Below are positions 36,506 to 48,710 of a stretch of DNA of 64,000 nt, in pieces. Source of the DNA: Buxus sempervirens (Eukaryota > Streptophyta > Magnoliopsida > Buxales > Buxaceae); the NCBI GenBank assembly GCA_947561395.2, contig OX387194.1, forward strand, positions 20,260,048 to 20,324,047, written 5' to 3'. Within the stretch, counting starts at the first letter, position 1, and each line of letters opens with the position of its first letter. The translations under genes were made by a program, and so were the position numbers. The notes below the pieces were generated by a model. The model searched no databases and had not been told where the DNA came from. It was given only the letters and a program-made list of their open reading frames with translations.

Positions 36506-38505
36506 TGTAAAATCCCAGATTTTAGTAACTAGACTAATTGGTTAACAATATGCAGGAGATGAGATTTCGATTCAACTCGGAGGAGTTCAAGATGAACTGG
36601 AGATGATAGGAGAGCCTATATAAGGTGAGCACCTGATTATAGACCAAATATAATTTTAATATAATAATTATTGTGCTATTATATTATTAGTAAGAATTAA
36701 TTGTATTATAACCAAGGAGAATAAATAAGAGTTGGTCGAACCCAAGGAGAGTGGGTTGACCCAATGATTATTTGGTTTAAAGAGTAGTGGGTTTAAAGGT
36801 TTAGTTGTAAATTGGTTTAATGAAGGAGGGGCAATTTAGTAAAAGCCATTAAATAATAATAAAACCTAGTTGTGCATGGAGATGGCTATGCACGTAGAGT
36901 TTAAAACTCCATTTAGAATCAGCCGTGAGGTTTCCTTACTTGTTTCCTATTTCCTTCTCTTTGTTGCCTTGTGATCAAACCTAAACCCTAAACAACTGTT
37001 GGAGTCATCTTAGAGAATAAGGAGTATTTTCGTGCATAGAGAACTTAGGTAAGAGCCATATAGATATAAGTTCTGTTCTGGAGATTTTCGTATGTTAAAG
37101 AGTCTTAAAAGTGTGATTTTTAACCCAAACGTGATCAAGGTTTGTTGGGATTGTTTGGCAAACTTTTGGGTGATATTTCGTTGCTCTCAGAGAAGATTTA
37201 AGTTCCTAAAACCAGGTAAGTAGTCCCTTGACGCTTGAATAAAAATATAATTCGTATTTAGTCGATATACGTGGTTAATCGTTGTTTTGATGCGTTGTTT
37301 TTGTTATTTATGATGTTTTATTTGTTGGGAATTGTTCTAGCATGTGTATAAAGTATTTTAGAATGATTTAGAATGATTTTGATGCATTGAATATTGAATT
37401 GTGGAATTTTTATTGAATTTCACAAAGTTGTGGATTTTTCACGTATCTGGTTGCCTGAGCAGTCGCTCGAGCGCCCTATGTATATAGTCGAAACCGGAGA
37501 GCAATTTTACCTAGATTGTACTACTGCTAGAACAGTCACTCGAGCAACCTACCCTGAATTAACCTACTCTGTAAGGCCGATCGAGCGCCCTTGGCCTCTC
37601 GAGTGACCAGTTTGTAAGATTTTGGAAAACTTGACTTTTCAACCTAGTTTTCACTAAGGAAGTGGTTCTATTCAATTTTAACCTATGTACCATCAAGATT
37701 GGGGTATTTGGGAAGTGTTTGCATTGGCGGATGTTTAAAATTCAATTTTATAAAGATTTTTGGTAGATGTATCTAAAGAGGCACTTTTACTTGATTCTAT
37801 TGTTCCAAAAGAATTTACTTTTAACCAAGGTTGGTTTTGTGAGTTCATACACCTGTATTTGGGTGATATACTGGCACATGTCTACTTTCTTTATCTTGTA
37901 TACTATTTCATGAGTCCCATGAGGTGGAAAAATTGTATTTCATTGTTGTCTTGAATCTTATTGTGATTTTTCGAATTAAGCGTTGCATATTTTATTGTAG
38001 TCAACTATTTGCATGACTGCTTACTGAGATGTTGTTTCTCACATTATTGTTTTATCGGTTTTGTTTTCAGATATTCCTGAAGAAGACGTTGCCGGGGTAG
38101 AGACACCGGGGGATTACTGTGATTATCAGGAAGAAGATTATTTCATTCCTGTGTAAGTCCAAAAGGACATGGAGAAACATTTAGATTTATTTTTCTTAGG
38201 GATTATTTTTAGTATTTTGATTGAGGATTTTGATGTTATTTAAAGGATGATTGGTACCTTTATTCCACACCTTTGGTGGATGATATTTATGTTATTTAGT
38301 TGAACCATTTCCAGACTTTTTAGATGAAATATAAAAGGATTATTTTGGTAGTTTAATTCCGCGCTTTCTGAAAGATGTTTTTATTTCTGCACTTTGATAT
38401 AATAAATGAAATTGTTTAAGTTTGGAATAGTGTTTTGGGCCATTTTCCCTAACGAACCAGATTTGGGTTTATGTGGTTAAGTAAACCTGGATCCGGGGCA
38501 TTACA
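36506..38505 (+). mobile_element. solo LTR 2 (2000 bp, Gypsy)
   Basis: TGTAAAATCCCAGATTTTAG ... TGGATCCGGGGCATTACA with TSD CAACC (36501-36505, 38506-38510). TATATAA at about 36617. Donor ACCAGGTAAGTAG (37216). GCTCGAGCG-type tract at about 37455-37610. Degenerate dyad TGAGATGTTGTTTCTCA (38025-38041). Acceptor TTTTGTTTTCAG (38070). Confidence 0.95.
37216..38070 (+). other. predicted intron inside LTR 2
   Basis: CAG|GTAAGTAG donor and TTGTTTTCAG acceptor, 855 bp. Just after the acceptor an open frame reads to YQEEDYFIPV and a stop, similar in character to the end seen in LTR 1. Confidence 0.62.
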
Positions 38506-38981
38506 CAACCTGTGCCGTCAAAAGGGTGCAACTCTGGGCATCTGAACTTGGCCGGGAGTTTGATATCTGCGAAGAAGCAAAGGCTTTCCAGAGTAGCTTC
38601 GCTCTGAACCATGCTTGGCTGGAGCTGTTTCAGGAGGTCCACCCTCATGGTGGCCATTTGTGCCTTGTTATTCTCCTTCATTGGCGCCAGTCCCTCTTCA
38701 AATTGGGCCTCTTGAGTTATGTACCAATTCTCTTCATCCTGACCTAGTTGGACAAGCACGTACTGGTCCTAGTGTGGGGGGTGGACTGGTATTGCCACCT
38801 GAAGTGGTGCTGCTTGTGGTGGTTGGGGTGGTGCCATCGGTGGAGGATGCACCGGATATGGGGATGGTGCCACCTCTGCTTGAAGTGGGAACTGCGGTTG
38901 CTGCTGCTGAGCCACTAGTACCGTATGCTGGGCTTGCTTTAGCTCCCTCAACTCTGCCATTAGGTCTTGAATGATGGTACC

Positions 38982-40535
38982 TAATGTACTTTTTCGCAAG
39001 TGCACGAATTCGTAACAAGTAATAAAGTGATGAAATAGAGTGTCGAACCCACAGGGAATGGTAGCTACTAAATACTGAAATTACTATCCTAAATTCTATT
39101 TGGATAATCAAAAAGTGAGATGGGTTTTTAACTAGCAATTAAAATTATTAACTAAGAAAATATTAGAGTAAGATTTAATAAGAGATTTAAAATAATAAGG
39201 CATTTGATTTCATCATAAACAAATCTGAATTAACTCTTGAATACACATGCTAATGAATTTTATAATCCACTTTGAAAGCGAAAATCCCTATTCTATCCAA
39301 TGGTCTCTCTCGAGCACCAATGAACTTACCTTCCCACGATAACTCACGATATCTCTATGTGAATTTAAAAGTAACAAGGTACATTAAGATCCGTGGAGTT
39401 TCATGTCCAAAAACACAAAGCTACATAAACCATGCCAATATCTCTATCACCATGTAGAATATGGTATTTTATCACAGGAACTAAAATTGTATATCTCCTC
39501 TCGGTCTCAATACAACTACCATATACAATTGAATGGTGATCAAGTACTCAATTGGGTTAAGCACAATAATAAAATACTCAAAGAATGAATCATAAATCCT
39601 TTAGCAATATTATTCAGAATTAAAACATCATGTTCAGATTACATCAAAGCCTTAGAAAGAGAAATTAGTTCATGACTGAACTAAGAATAACCATTAAAAA
39701 CAGAGTATAATGAAAGAAGAAGAACAAAAGAGAAGAAAGAAAACTAATGAAGATCCAAGCTTTGATTTCTTTGTGCTCCAGCTTTCTTCTCACGTTCTCA
39801 GCACCAACTCTCCTTTTCTTCACGTTACTTTTCTCCTTTATATCAATCACCTCAACTTGCCCAGAAATCCCTTGAAGAGAATAATAGAAACTTTCCTTCC
39901 AAGACTCCTAAGGAAGAGAGAACTTCCTTTCCTTGTATATCCACGACTTTCAAGTCCAAAAACGACCTAATCTCCTTAATTAGAAACCCCTCTAAGTCCT
40001 CCTAAAAACTAGAAGAAGATCCCCAAGAAAAAGGAAACAAATCCGAAAAGTTCGGAATTTCATAACAGGTTTTTCTACTTGATCGTTCGAACGTTCATCG
40101 AACGCGGGGCGAACGTTCAGGTCACAAAGTTGTTTCCTCTTCTCTTGTTCGAACGTTCATCGAACGGTCAGCGAACGCTGCTCACAATTTCTCTATTTTT
40201 CACCAACGTTCGAACGACACGCGAACTTTCAGCGAACGCTGCTCTCGGGTTTCTCTGCAGATCACCAACGTTCGAACGACAGGCGAACGGCCAGCGAACG
40301 TTGGTCATATCTTCTACAATTTGACTCCGATTGTTATGCCGTTTGGACCGTGACTTCTATAATCACCGAGAGTATCTCTACATCAACAAATTAGGCAAAT
40401 TTTAGACAATGAAAATAACATGCAAAGATGAAAGACTTTGACAATTTCTAAGTAAAATTGGGAATTAAATATGAAATAAAACCAGATAAGTCATGAATTT
40501 AATGTGCTATAATGTGATATTTTCATTACTTATCA
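38982..40535 (-). mobile_element. Athila-like solo LTR (1554 bp)
   Basis: Flanked by GTACC on both sides (38977-38981, 40536-40540). On the minus strand it starts TGATAAGTAATG and ends with CCTGTGGGTTCGACACTC ... GTGCACTTGCGAAAAAGT then ACATTA. The CCTGTGGGTTCGAC and GTGCACTTGCG block resembles the end of plant Athila LTRs. The final CA appears mutated to TA. It carries its own self-complementary tract (GTTCGAACG and ATCGAACG words) at about 40080-40310. Family assignment is from memory of the motif. Confidence 0.7.
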
Positions 40536-40540
40536 GTACC

Positions 40541-40824
40541 CATGCTATCAATCTTCTGTTGCATGTTGTTGACGACCTGTGTCTGACTAGAGTCTGTTGG
40601 GTATTGTCCCGGTGGTGTCTAATTCCCTTGCTGATCCATTTCAAGTCCTTTCCTTGATCTTAGCAGGTACGGGCTTCTGGAAGCAATTTTGGTACCTGTT
40701 AGGACAAATAATAGGCATTAGTTCAGTTCTACACAACTTCCTTTTGCAGTCTTCTTTTCTTTGTTTGGTTGAACCAATTTATTTATTTATCATTTTTGTT
40801 GTTTTCTCCTTTTGATTTGTTCAA
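40541..40824 (-). other. gag start and its leader
   Basis: Holds the first gag codons up to ATG 40639 and the leader upstream of it on the minus strand. No further gene. Confidence 0.5.
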
Positions 40825-41740
40825 GGCAGAGGTCAATTGAACTGTTTTAGTTGCCCAATAGGCAACAAGGGAAGAGAACCTAATTTTTGGGGGAGAATGA
40901 TCTATTTTAGCGGCCCTGAGGCCACTGGGAAAGAGAACCCGAATCTTCTGTGAACCGATCTGTTTTAGTCACCCGTAGGTAACTGGGAAAGAGAACCCGA
41001 TGGATTTGTTGATCTATTTTAGTTGCCTGAAGGCAACTGCAAGAGAGAACCCTATTTGGTCGAAACTGATCTATTTTAGTCACCTGCAGGCAACTGGGAA
41101 AAAGAACCCTATTGAATTTGATCTATTTTAGTCACCCGTAGACAACTGGGTAGAGAAACCTGATTTTGAAAACTGGTCTATTTTAGTTGCCCGTAGGCAA
41201 CTAGGACAAAGAACCCTATGAATCTGATATATTTTAGTCACATGTAGGCAACTCAGACACAGAACCTTATAAATCTGATTTGTTTTAGTCACCCGAAGGT
41301 AACTGGGAAAGAGAACCCTATTTTTTTTTCACTGATCTATTTTAGCCACTTGGAGGTGATGGGGAAAGAGAACCCTAACTTTGAATACTGACCTATTTTA
41401 GTCACCCGGAGGCAACTGGGAAAGAGAACCCTATGAATCTGATCTATTTTAGTCACCCATAGGCCACTGAGACAGAGAATCCTATTTTTTTTTGAAACTG
41501 ATTTATTTTAGTCACTCGTAGGCAACTAGGGAAGAGAACCCTATATATTTTTTGAAACTGATCTATTTTAGTCACCCGAAGGCAACTGGGAAAGAGAACT
41601 TTATTTTTGAATTGATCTATTTTAGCCACTTGGAGGTGACTGGGAAAGAGAACCCTATTTTTGAATTGATCTATTTTAGCCACTTGGAGGTGATTGGGAA
41701 AGAGAACCCTAACTGATATGTTTTAGCCACCTTAGCGTGA
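40825..41740. repeat. 54-62 bp tandem repeat, about 15 copies
   Basis: Units read GATCTATTTTAGTCACC, then GTAGGCAACTGGGAAAGAGA and ACCCTAT. TATTTTAG recurs at 40903, 40961, 41015, 41072 and so on. It lies between ORF1 and gag of the Gypsy element and is part of its leader. Confidence 0.93.
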
Positions 41741-41869
41741 CAAGGGAAGAGAACCTTCTTTATGAGGGGTTTTGGTTGAGCTCAGTATCACGAGGTTGGA
41801 CCGTGTCGGGTCTCTGGAGGGGGTGAGCTAAAAAGCAGCACCTGAGCTTACCTCAGCATGTCCCAGCAG

Positions 41870-42295
41870 CACCAATTCTTCAGCTAGTAGTACCCAGACG
41901 TTTCCTTAGCCGAACCAGACTCACCCATCGGTGGCTTCGGTGTCGCTAATTGGGTAGGCTATGCTAGGACATTCCTCAGTCAACCAGACTCACCCGTCGG
42001 CGACCTTGATACCCTAAACTTCGGCTAGTAGTGCTCGGACGTTTCCTTAGCCAAACCAAACTCACTCGTCGGTGACTTCGATGTCGCTAATTGGGTAAGC
42101 TATGCCAGGACATTCCTCAGTCAACCAGACTCATTCATCGACGACCTCGGTGCCCTAAACTTCGGCTAGTAGTTCTTGGACATTTCCTTAGCCAAACCAA
42201 ACTCACCCATTGGCGGCTTTGGTGTCGCTAATTGGGTAGGCTATGCCAGGATGTTCCTCAGTCAACCAAACTCACCTGTTGGTGGTGCCCTAAAT
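41870..42295. repeat. 141-bp tandem repeat, three copies
   Basis: The word GTTTCCTTAGCC recurs at about 41900, 42041 and 42182. Each unit contains TCGGTGTCGCTAATTGGGTA and CCTCAGTCAACCAGACTCA. Also within the Gypsy leader. Confidence 0.93.
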
Positions 42296-42640
42296 TTGGA
42301 TCGTTGGATCCGGTTAGACCGAATGATCTTAAAAAGATACAAACGGGTGTGACCTGAGCTCAGGGTCTTGGGTGTTCTTATGTCTAGAACACTTGCTGGG
42401 TTTAGTATTTTAAAGAATGATGGGTTCAAAAGAAGTGGGTGGTCCAAGTGACTAGAAGCTGCAGTCAGTGAGGTGGTCTGTTGGCGAAAGATTGTTAATT
42501 GAGCATTGCCAGAAATTTTTACAATTTGTTTCATCTCTTCAGATTATGTTCTTGTTCTTTGTCCAGTTCAAAGCATTTGATTAATCAAAAGAAGCTCACA
42601 ATACACCAAAGTGAGTTATGAATTACAACAAAACCAAGGT
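42296..42640. other. Gypsy leader, no gene recognised
   Basis: Between the 141-bp array and the ORF1 stop codon. No signature is seen. Confidence 0.5.
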
Positions 42641-43773
42641 CTAGCTAGGTTGGTTATCATCATAATGGGAGGACACGTCTTGCCTCCTCAAGGCATGCAA
42701 AAGCTTGTTCCGCAGACGTCGGTCCTCCTCTGTGTGCTTGTGCACTAAGTTTATTTCTTGCTGAAGGGCCATATTAGCCTATTTACTCTCCCGTTCTGAA
42801 TCCACATAAGCTGAATGGATAAGGGAGTGCGTCTCTTGCAGTTTGGCCACCCTATCCCTGTATGTGTCAGGGGACGTCACATGGGGTGATGGTCTGAAGA
42901 GGCGGGGGGTCGTCGTGGTCGAATTCTCAGGTCATCCACTGCTTGTATTCTCAAAAGTGGGAGTTTGAGAACATGTCTTCTTGGTGCACACGCAAAGTCC
43001 TCCATTCTACTAACAGCCGCCGCTTCAACTCCTTGGTGAGTGGGCCAGTCAAATCATCTGCATCGTCTTTGAGCGGGATTCCCTGCGGTTTCCCAAACTG
43101 TTTTGAAACCCTGATCGGATAGTATGACACAGCATGGGTAAGACCCATTAGGGCTAGGCATCTTCTGTTTTTGAAGGCCAAAATGGGGGTGTAGGTGAAG
43201 TTGAAAGTCCCCCACCATTTGATGTCTGTCTCTCCTTTTATTTGGAAAAAGTGGTTCAACCAGTCATCTCGGATTGGGAAGTTGGGTTGGATCTCTCTGC
43301 GGGCCATGCAAGTGATGTTGTCATGGACTAGCCCATATCTCCCACTGATAGGTTCTGCAACCATTAGGTGGTCTTGCAGTCAAATGTGTAACACCCCGAA
43401 CTCGGGCCTATGCAAAACAAGCACCAAACCCAAATCCGAAGTGATACTGGGCCTAAAGCTACTGATTACCAGGCATTTAAATTCAACTAATTCCATTCAA
43501 CAATCAGAGTGCGGAAAATTAAAACATTAATTTCATCAATATGCGTGGCTAAATATTACCATCAAACTAACTCATCAATATAAATTTATAAATCTGGTAA
43601 ATGGGTTTTCTAACACACTTTCTCTCATATTTAATTAAATCATAAACTATCTTTCAAGGTATATCTATATCAACCTCTAATAGAAAGATCTAAATGAAAT
43701 AAGAAAGATCCTCAGCTCAATAATCTGCACCTCCCCCTTGTGTCAACCCCAAAGACTCTCTCACGTGGAACAG

Positions 43774-45927
43774 CTAAAAAATAAGATAAAGAAGTAGGGT
43801 GAGATACGAATATCTCAGTAGGTAACACATGCATGCTAGAAACAGTTTATATATAAAAGTAATCATTCATGCACGATAAAATAATCGGGTAGTCACGGTC
43901 GATAATAAGAACGATTAATCACCATACGAAGCCAACATTTAAATCAGTGATTGAAATAAAGAGGGTTTATTATGTAAACTTCATTTCATTTAGAAGGGCA
44001 ATGTAATATAAATCACATCTAAAGGGTTTTCCAATTCACTGCCAGTATTGTCTTCCTAAAATAACTCTATATTTTATTCATGGCTCATTTATATTCTATT
44101 GTAGAGTCATTCAAATCAAGTCACAACTAAACCGTTTAATCAAACTCTTCTTATTCAAATGTAAATCATGTCATTCATAATTAATAGTGAATCTCACAAT
44201 CTGATAACAACATTCTCCCATGTAGGATGTAATCATATAGTAATCACATCTACCCTACATGAGGTCTCTCCCACATGAGTCAACACTTCTCACCCGTAGG
44301 TGGTCACATCTCACCCGCATGTGGTAATCACATATCTCTCCTTTGTGGGATGCCGTCACATCGTGATTACATCTCCTCCACAAGAGGTCTCATCTCACCC
44401 GCAGGTAGTCACATATCTCCCTTGTGGAATGCAATTACATCTGGATTACATCTTCCCCACAAGAGGTCTCATCTCACCTGCAAAGGATCATATATCTCTC
44501 TTATGGGATGCAATCACATCTGGATTACATCTCCCCCACAAGAGGTCTCATTTCACCCGCAGGTGGTCACATATCTCCCTTATGGGATGCAATCACATCT
44601 GGATTACATCTCCCCCACAAGAGGTCTCATCTCACCCGCAGGTGGTCATATATCTCCCCTGTGGGATGCAATCTAAACCAGATTACATCTCCCCCAACGG
44701 GAGGTCTCATCTCTCCTGCAGGAGGTATCAAATCTCATCCACAGATGGTACGAATCTCTTATAGCCATCATGGCATCCAATCCACAGTCCAAATTATATT
44801 TTGAGTATTCATAACAATTTGATCCCAATCAGTCTATGATCCAAACCTTATTCAACAATTAGTTCATTAGTCTGTAGTCACAATAACTGGGTCTAATTAT
44901 AGGATAATTAAAGTATTAGATGACTCGAGTGATTAGAGATAGTGGTGGGGTCAATTGAAGTATCTTCGAGGTTATGTAAAGTTATAAAGTAATTTAGAGG
45001 TGAAGTTTAGAGGTAATAAGATATTTGCTATTTACTTACGTTTAGGGATAATATGGTTCTTGCTATTTATAAAGTAATTCAGGTAAAATTTAGGGGTGGT
45101 GACATAATATAATAAGGTATGTGTTATTTTTGTAGAGAAACTTAGAGTAGACCAATTCAATTAACTAATGAGGCCTAAAGGTAAATAGGGTTCTTTCCCC
45201 AATGTCTTTAAGGTTGTTTTTGGTTTAAAGTTTTACCAGTGAAGCTTAATAGTCTTAATACTTAAAATTTATCAAAGGTAATTCAACTGGGTTGAGTTTT
45301 TGATATAAAGTCTCTATTTGTAGAAATCTAGTTACTGATATATAATTTAATGTCTCTTAATTAATTACTCTAATTTATAGAGGTTTATTTGCATTAAACT
45401 TTGAATTTCTCATTTAAGATCAAGTTTAGGCAACTAATTACCTAAAATAATTCCCTATTTATTCTTTTGTAAAACAAGTAATTGGTAATTTATTTTGGTT
45501 TTAAAACATCTTATTTGAAGATTAAAATTGGTTAAAAATAGTTTGGAATTGAATTAGGGGTTAAATTTACGAAAAATTACATTTTCTGCACAGAGTGCTC
45601 AAGATCGCCTAGGATCGCTCAGGCGGTCTAGGGTAGGCAGTAGTTCAAAACAGAGCGCCGATGATAAGTTGGTAAGCGGTCTTGGGCGGTCAACATTTTT
45701 CAACGAGCGCCTGGGAGCACTGAGGATCACTGAGCACAGTAAGCTCGGCGGTCTCCCAAAAACGTCCAAAAAGTGTTCCGAAATCCGATATTTCTAAATC
45801 AAAGTGATTCTAACATACATTTAAGGTGAATAACAAACTAAAGATATATAGATACATCATAAAAACATGCGAACGATTCGATCAATCTCAAGAACACAAA
45901 ACGAACGTAAAAACTTGTGCTACCTAC
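43774..45927 (-). other. predicted intron inside LTR 3
   Basis: AAAG|GTAGGTAGCAC donor at 45927 and ATTTTTTAG acceptor at 43774, 2154 bp. It holds the GC-rich tract and the tandem array. Confidence 0.6.
44262..44720. repeat. 79-bp tandem repeat, about 5-6 copies
   Basis: AAGAGGTCTCATCTCACCCG recurs at 44382, 44461, 44540 and 44619. Three overlapping open frames here come from the repeat and are not genes. Confidence 0.95.
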
Positions 45928-48710
45928 CTTTGATCGTGCGTTCTCCTCTTCCTTCTCTAAACAGCAACACCCACACCTCTTCATGGTTGCAGGACAGGCC
46001 TTAGAAAAAGGAGAAACTTGGTTCTCCCCCCCCCCCCCCTCCTTCTTCTTCTTCTCCCTTGGTAGCTCTCAGTCATGGGTTCTCTCTTGCGGTTGATGAA
46101 TACAAAGCAATATACGAATATGACTACCGTATGTGCTAGGGTTAATACTATACCTATTTATATACATAGGATCCCACGCAACACACACACACATTAAACA
46201 CCACACACTCGCCCAATTAAAATACATCAGCTTTAAAATATTAATCTTACCGCGATAACTTGCGATCAGATGCTCCGATCTGCGCCAAACTCCCGATCTC
46301 CACTAATAACGATATCCTCTACAGTAATAAATTATTTCCATCCATAATAATCCTCAAGAATATTAATTATTATTTTATTTTAATATTTGGAAAAATTCGG
46401 GGTCTAACAAAATGTGAACAGGGGGAGCACACCCTTGAAACCTCCTGGTTCCATTCTTGGACAAGGTTAGGGAATGATATAGCTGAGTGAGTATCAGTGG
46501 AATGACTTGGTACACTGCCGAGAGTTGGTCCACAATTTCCATGAGGGCTAAATTAATGGTGTCTCCCCCAGTCGAAAAAAAGATTTGCGACAGAACCACG
46601 AGGGTGAAGGTGTCCCACCAAACACGGGGTCTTTCCTACTTTTTGTTACTTATCTTTTCAGTAAGGAAGGTTTTGGAGACCCTCGCGAATGATTTGTCAC
46701 CTCCTAAGGTCTAGAATTCTTCCCTTGAGAGGACAAAGAAAGTACAAGCTTCATTCTTGTAGCTATCATTGAGATTTGGCCGGGCGGGTTCTCCACGGTC
46801 GCTAAATCGGAGGAAGAGGTCAAATTCCTCAATTGTAGGAGCCAACTCTATAGTCCCGAATCGAAACATTGATAATTGGGGATCCCAGAAAAGCAAAATT
46901 GTTGGATCATGTCCCAATTTATCGGCATGTTTAACAAGGACAAAGTTTTCCTTATATGGTATCGTGCCTCCCACTTAATTTACTCATCCCCTTGGAGCTG
47001 TCTTGTCCGAGAGCGGATCCAGGGGATATCCCAGGCGCACTTGTCACAACCTGGAACCAAGCCTGCCCCTCCAAGGCACAACCCGTCCCAGACCGTGGCA
47101 AGTGGGCCATTTTACTTATCAAAATACGAAGGATTTAAAAACTTTTTCTGCACAAGTGCAAATGCAAACAGTTTATACATGTGCATATCAACAGTGTGTT
47201 CACATATATATATATATATCTGAAATGAAATAAGACATGAGAGTTAATTACAAAAGATGGGTGACTAATCACTTCTCTCGAAGATAAGGTTTTACAATCC
47301 AAAACTAAACATGAATACTAAAAGAAAAGCCTAAGGCCTATAGCAGTTTTCCTCTCTATACCTGATGGTCTTTTCCTTGCCTCTCTCCCCAGCCCGGTCC
47401 TTCACACTGGACGTCGATGGATCTGAAAAATAAGATAGAAAGAAACTGTGAGACGAATGTCTCAGTAAGCAACACATGCATGATTCGGTAAAACACAGTT
47501 TATGCAAATATCTCTTGATAAACCATGACATGCAGATAGTTCTAATACTACAAAATCCACGGCATCTCATGTGTCATACAATAGTGCATGCATGTGCTTC
47601 AATGTACAGGTAATCCATTTAATAGCAATCATATCTTCAAAATTATCACTTGTTATCTAGGATGTTTATATATACTACACATGGCCTCATCTAGCTTCAC
47701 CGATTCCACGTGGTGGCTAGGCATCTACATCGATTCCCCTTGATGTAGGCATCCATACGCCGATTCCCCTTGACGTATAGGCATCCATTGCCGATTCCCC
47801 GTAGCAAGCATCGACCACCGATGATGCTGGTGCCGGGCTAATATCACAATAGAGCAGTAACAGAAACAAGAACACTGGCCATGGTATATATATACAAACA
47901 TTCCCATTTAAGACTATGGATCCATACCTTAAGGGTTCATTATGCCGATGTGTTATTTATCAAATTCACAACAATTATAGCAACAAGGTATAGAATAATA
48001 ACACATCAATTATCCGAAGCTTGAGTGGATGATGCTAGTTCTCTCTCTCCAAGTTGGGAGGAACAAGGGTCCACTACCCCAACTGAGATGAATCGCTCAC
48101 AACCCACCAAGACTTACTGGTTAGATACTCATGATCAATGCCTCATGCACTCTTGCATGGAAAATACTTAAGGGTAGTCCATGGCCTTACCCGAGTCAAC
48201 CTTGGGCTAAGCCCTCTGCTCAATACATCTCAATGTCATTGGGGCCACTGCCCTCCATTCAATATCAATACATCGGGCCACTGTCCCTTTCACTTATAAT
48301 CAATAACCATGGGCCACCACCCTTTTTATCTCATGGTACAAGTGACGGGCCAACCCCCTCGATGTGGTGCAAATGTAATACGGGCCTTCATACTATGTGT
48401 CAAGTACTAGGCCGAAGCCCATAATTTCAGGTGTAGTGTACCCACATTGATAACCAATGGTAAAGGCTAGGTTTTCTGTAAATTCTTTACCTTTCATGAC
48501 TCAATTTGGGCAACCTATGCCCCAACTCTTTCAAAGACCTCATTGGGCAAAACGTACCCAAATTCCTTGTTATTTGGAATTTTGAGATACTTCCAGTTGG
48601 AACACCTCCTAGACACCTAACTCTCACTTATACATAGGTTGTATTTGACCAAAAACAAAGGGTAGTTCAATCTGGGCTAAAATTGCAAGTTTTGGAAATT
48701 ATGGTAAGGG

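Larger units (their letters stand above)
35300..40639 (-). pseudogene. Gypsy gag, split by two LTR insertions
   Basis: The gag starts at ATG 40639 (MDQQGN, then TAG) and runs to 40541. It resumes at 38981 (GTIIQDLMAELRELKQAQ), crosses a Gln/Pro-rich stretch to 38511 (PELHPFDGTG), and resumes at 36505 (CPLNHLRSYSGN) into the retrotransposon-gag fold (MVQFFQKSLTGAAYSWF ... YNDLAAVFIQQY). A CCHC-like CEYHFGAPRHNTNRC follows near 35650. The two gaps are exactly the Athila-like LTR plus one GTACC and LTR2 plus one CAACC. Several stops remain after joining. Gag forms the particle that packages element RNA. Confidence 0.88.
43387..46409 (-). mobile_element. solo LTR 3 (3023 bp, Gypsy, minus orientation)
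   Basis: TGTAACACCCCGAACTC ... ATTCGGGGTCTAACA with TSD AAATG (43382-43386, 46410-46414). Read on the minus strand it has TATATAAATAGG at 46164-46153, donor AAAGGTAGGTAGCAC (45927), a GC-rich tract at about 45760-45590, a 79-bp tandem array, the dyad (43818-43800) next to GCATGTGTTACC, and acceptor TTATTTTTTAG (43774). Confidence 0.95.
42641..46974 (-). pseudogene. Gypsy ORF1 upstream of gag (DUF7745-like), split by LTR 3
   Basis: Starts at ATG 46974 (MGGTIPYKENFVLVKHAD) and contains PTIEEFDLFLRFSDR and a W-W-D-T-F block. It runs to 46415, resumes at 43381 (QDHLMVAEPISGRYG, DDWLNHFF, WWGTFNFTY) and ends in a coiled-coil-like tail (about 42950-42641, RVAKLQETHSLIHSAYVDSE) at the TAG 42641-42643. 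Joined across LTR3 (43387-46409 plus one AAATG) the frame continues, with a TGA where Trp is likely. The domain resembles one annotated DUF7745 in plant retroelement ORFs; the name is from memory. No function is known. Confidence 0.7.
29138..47041 (-). mobile_element. Gypsy element of Tat/Ogre-like organisation, broken by four insertions
   Basis: Read on the minus strand the order is ORF1 (46974-42641), tandem repeats, gag (from 40639), protease, linker, RT. An ORF upstream of gag and tandem repeats in the untranslated part are hallmarks of the Tat/Ogre lineage. RNase H, integrase and the 3' LTR are missing, cut off at the LINE junction. Later insertions with 5-bp duplications are LTR1 in RT (CAATA), LTR2 in gag (CAACC), an Athila-like LTR in gag (GTACC) and LTR3 in ORF1 (AAATG). 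Removing each insert plus one duplication restores the reading frame across the site. Many stops mark old age. Confidence 0.82.

Noticed and set aside
40825..41740. Possible CRISPR-like regular repeats
   Set aside because: Units are contiguous and diverged with no unique spacers, and this is a plant nuclear sequence.
44275..44804. Three overlapping open frames of 126-154 codons
   Set aside because: They come from the 79-bp tandem array in LTR 3, which happens to lack stops in all three frames; the proteins are repeats of the array itself.
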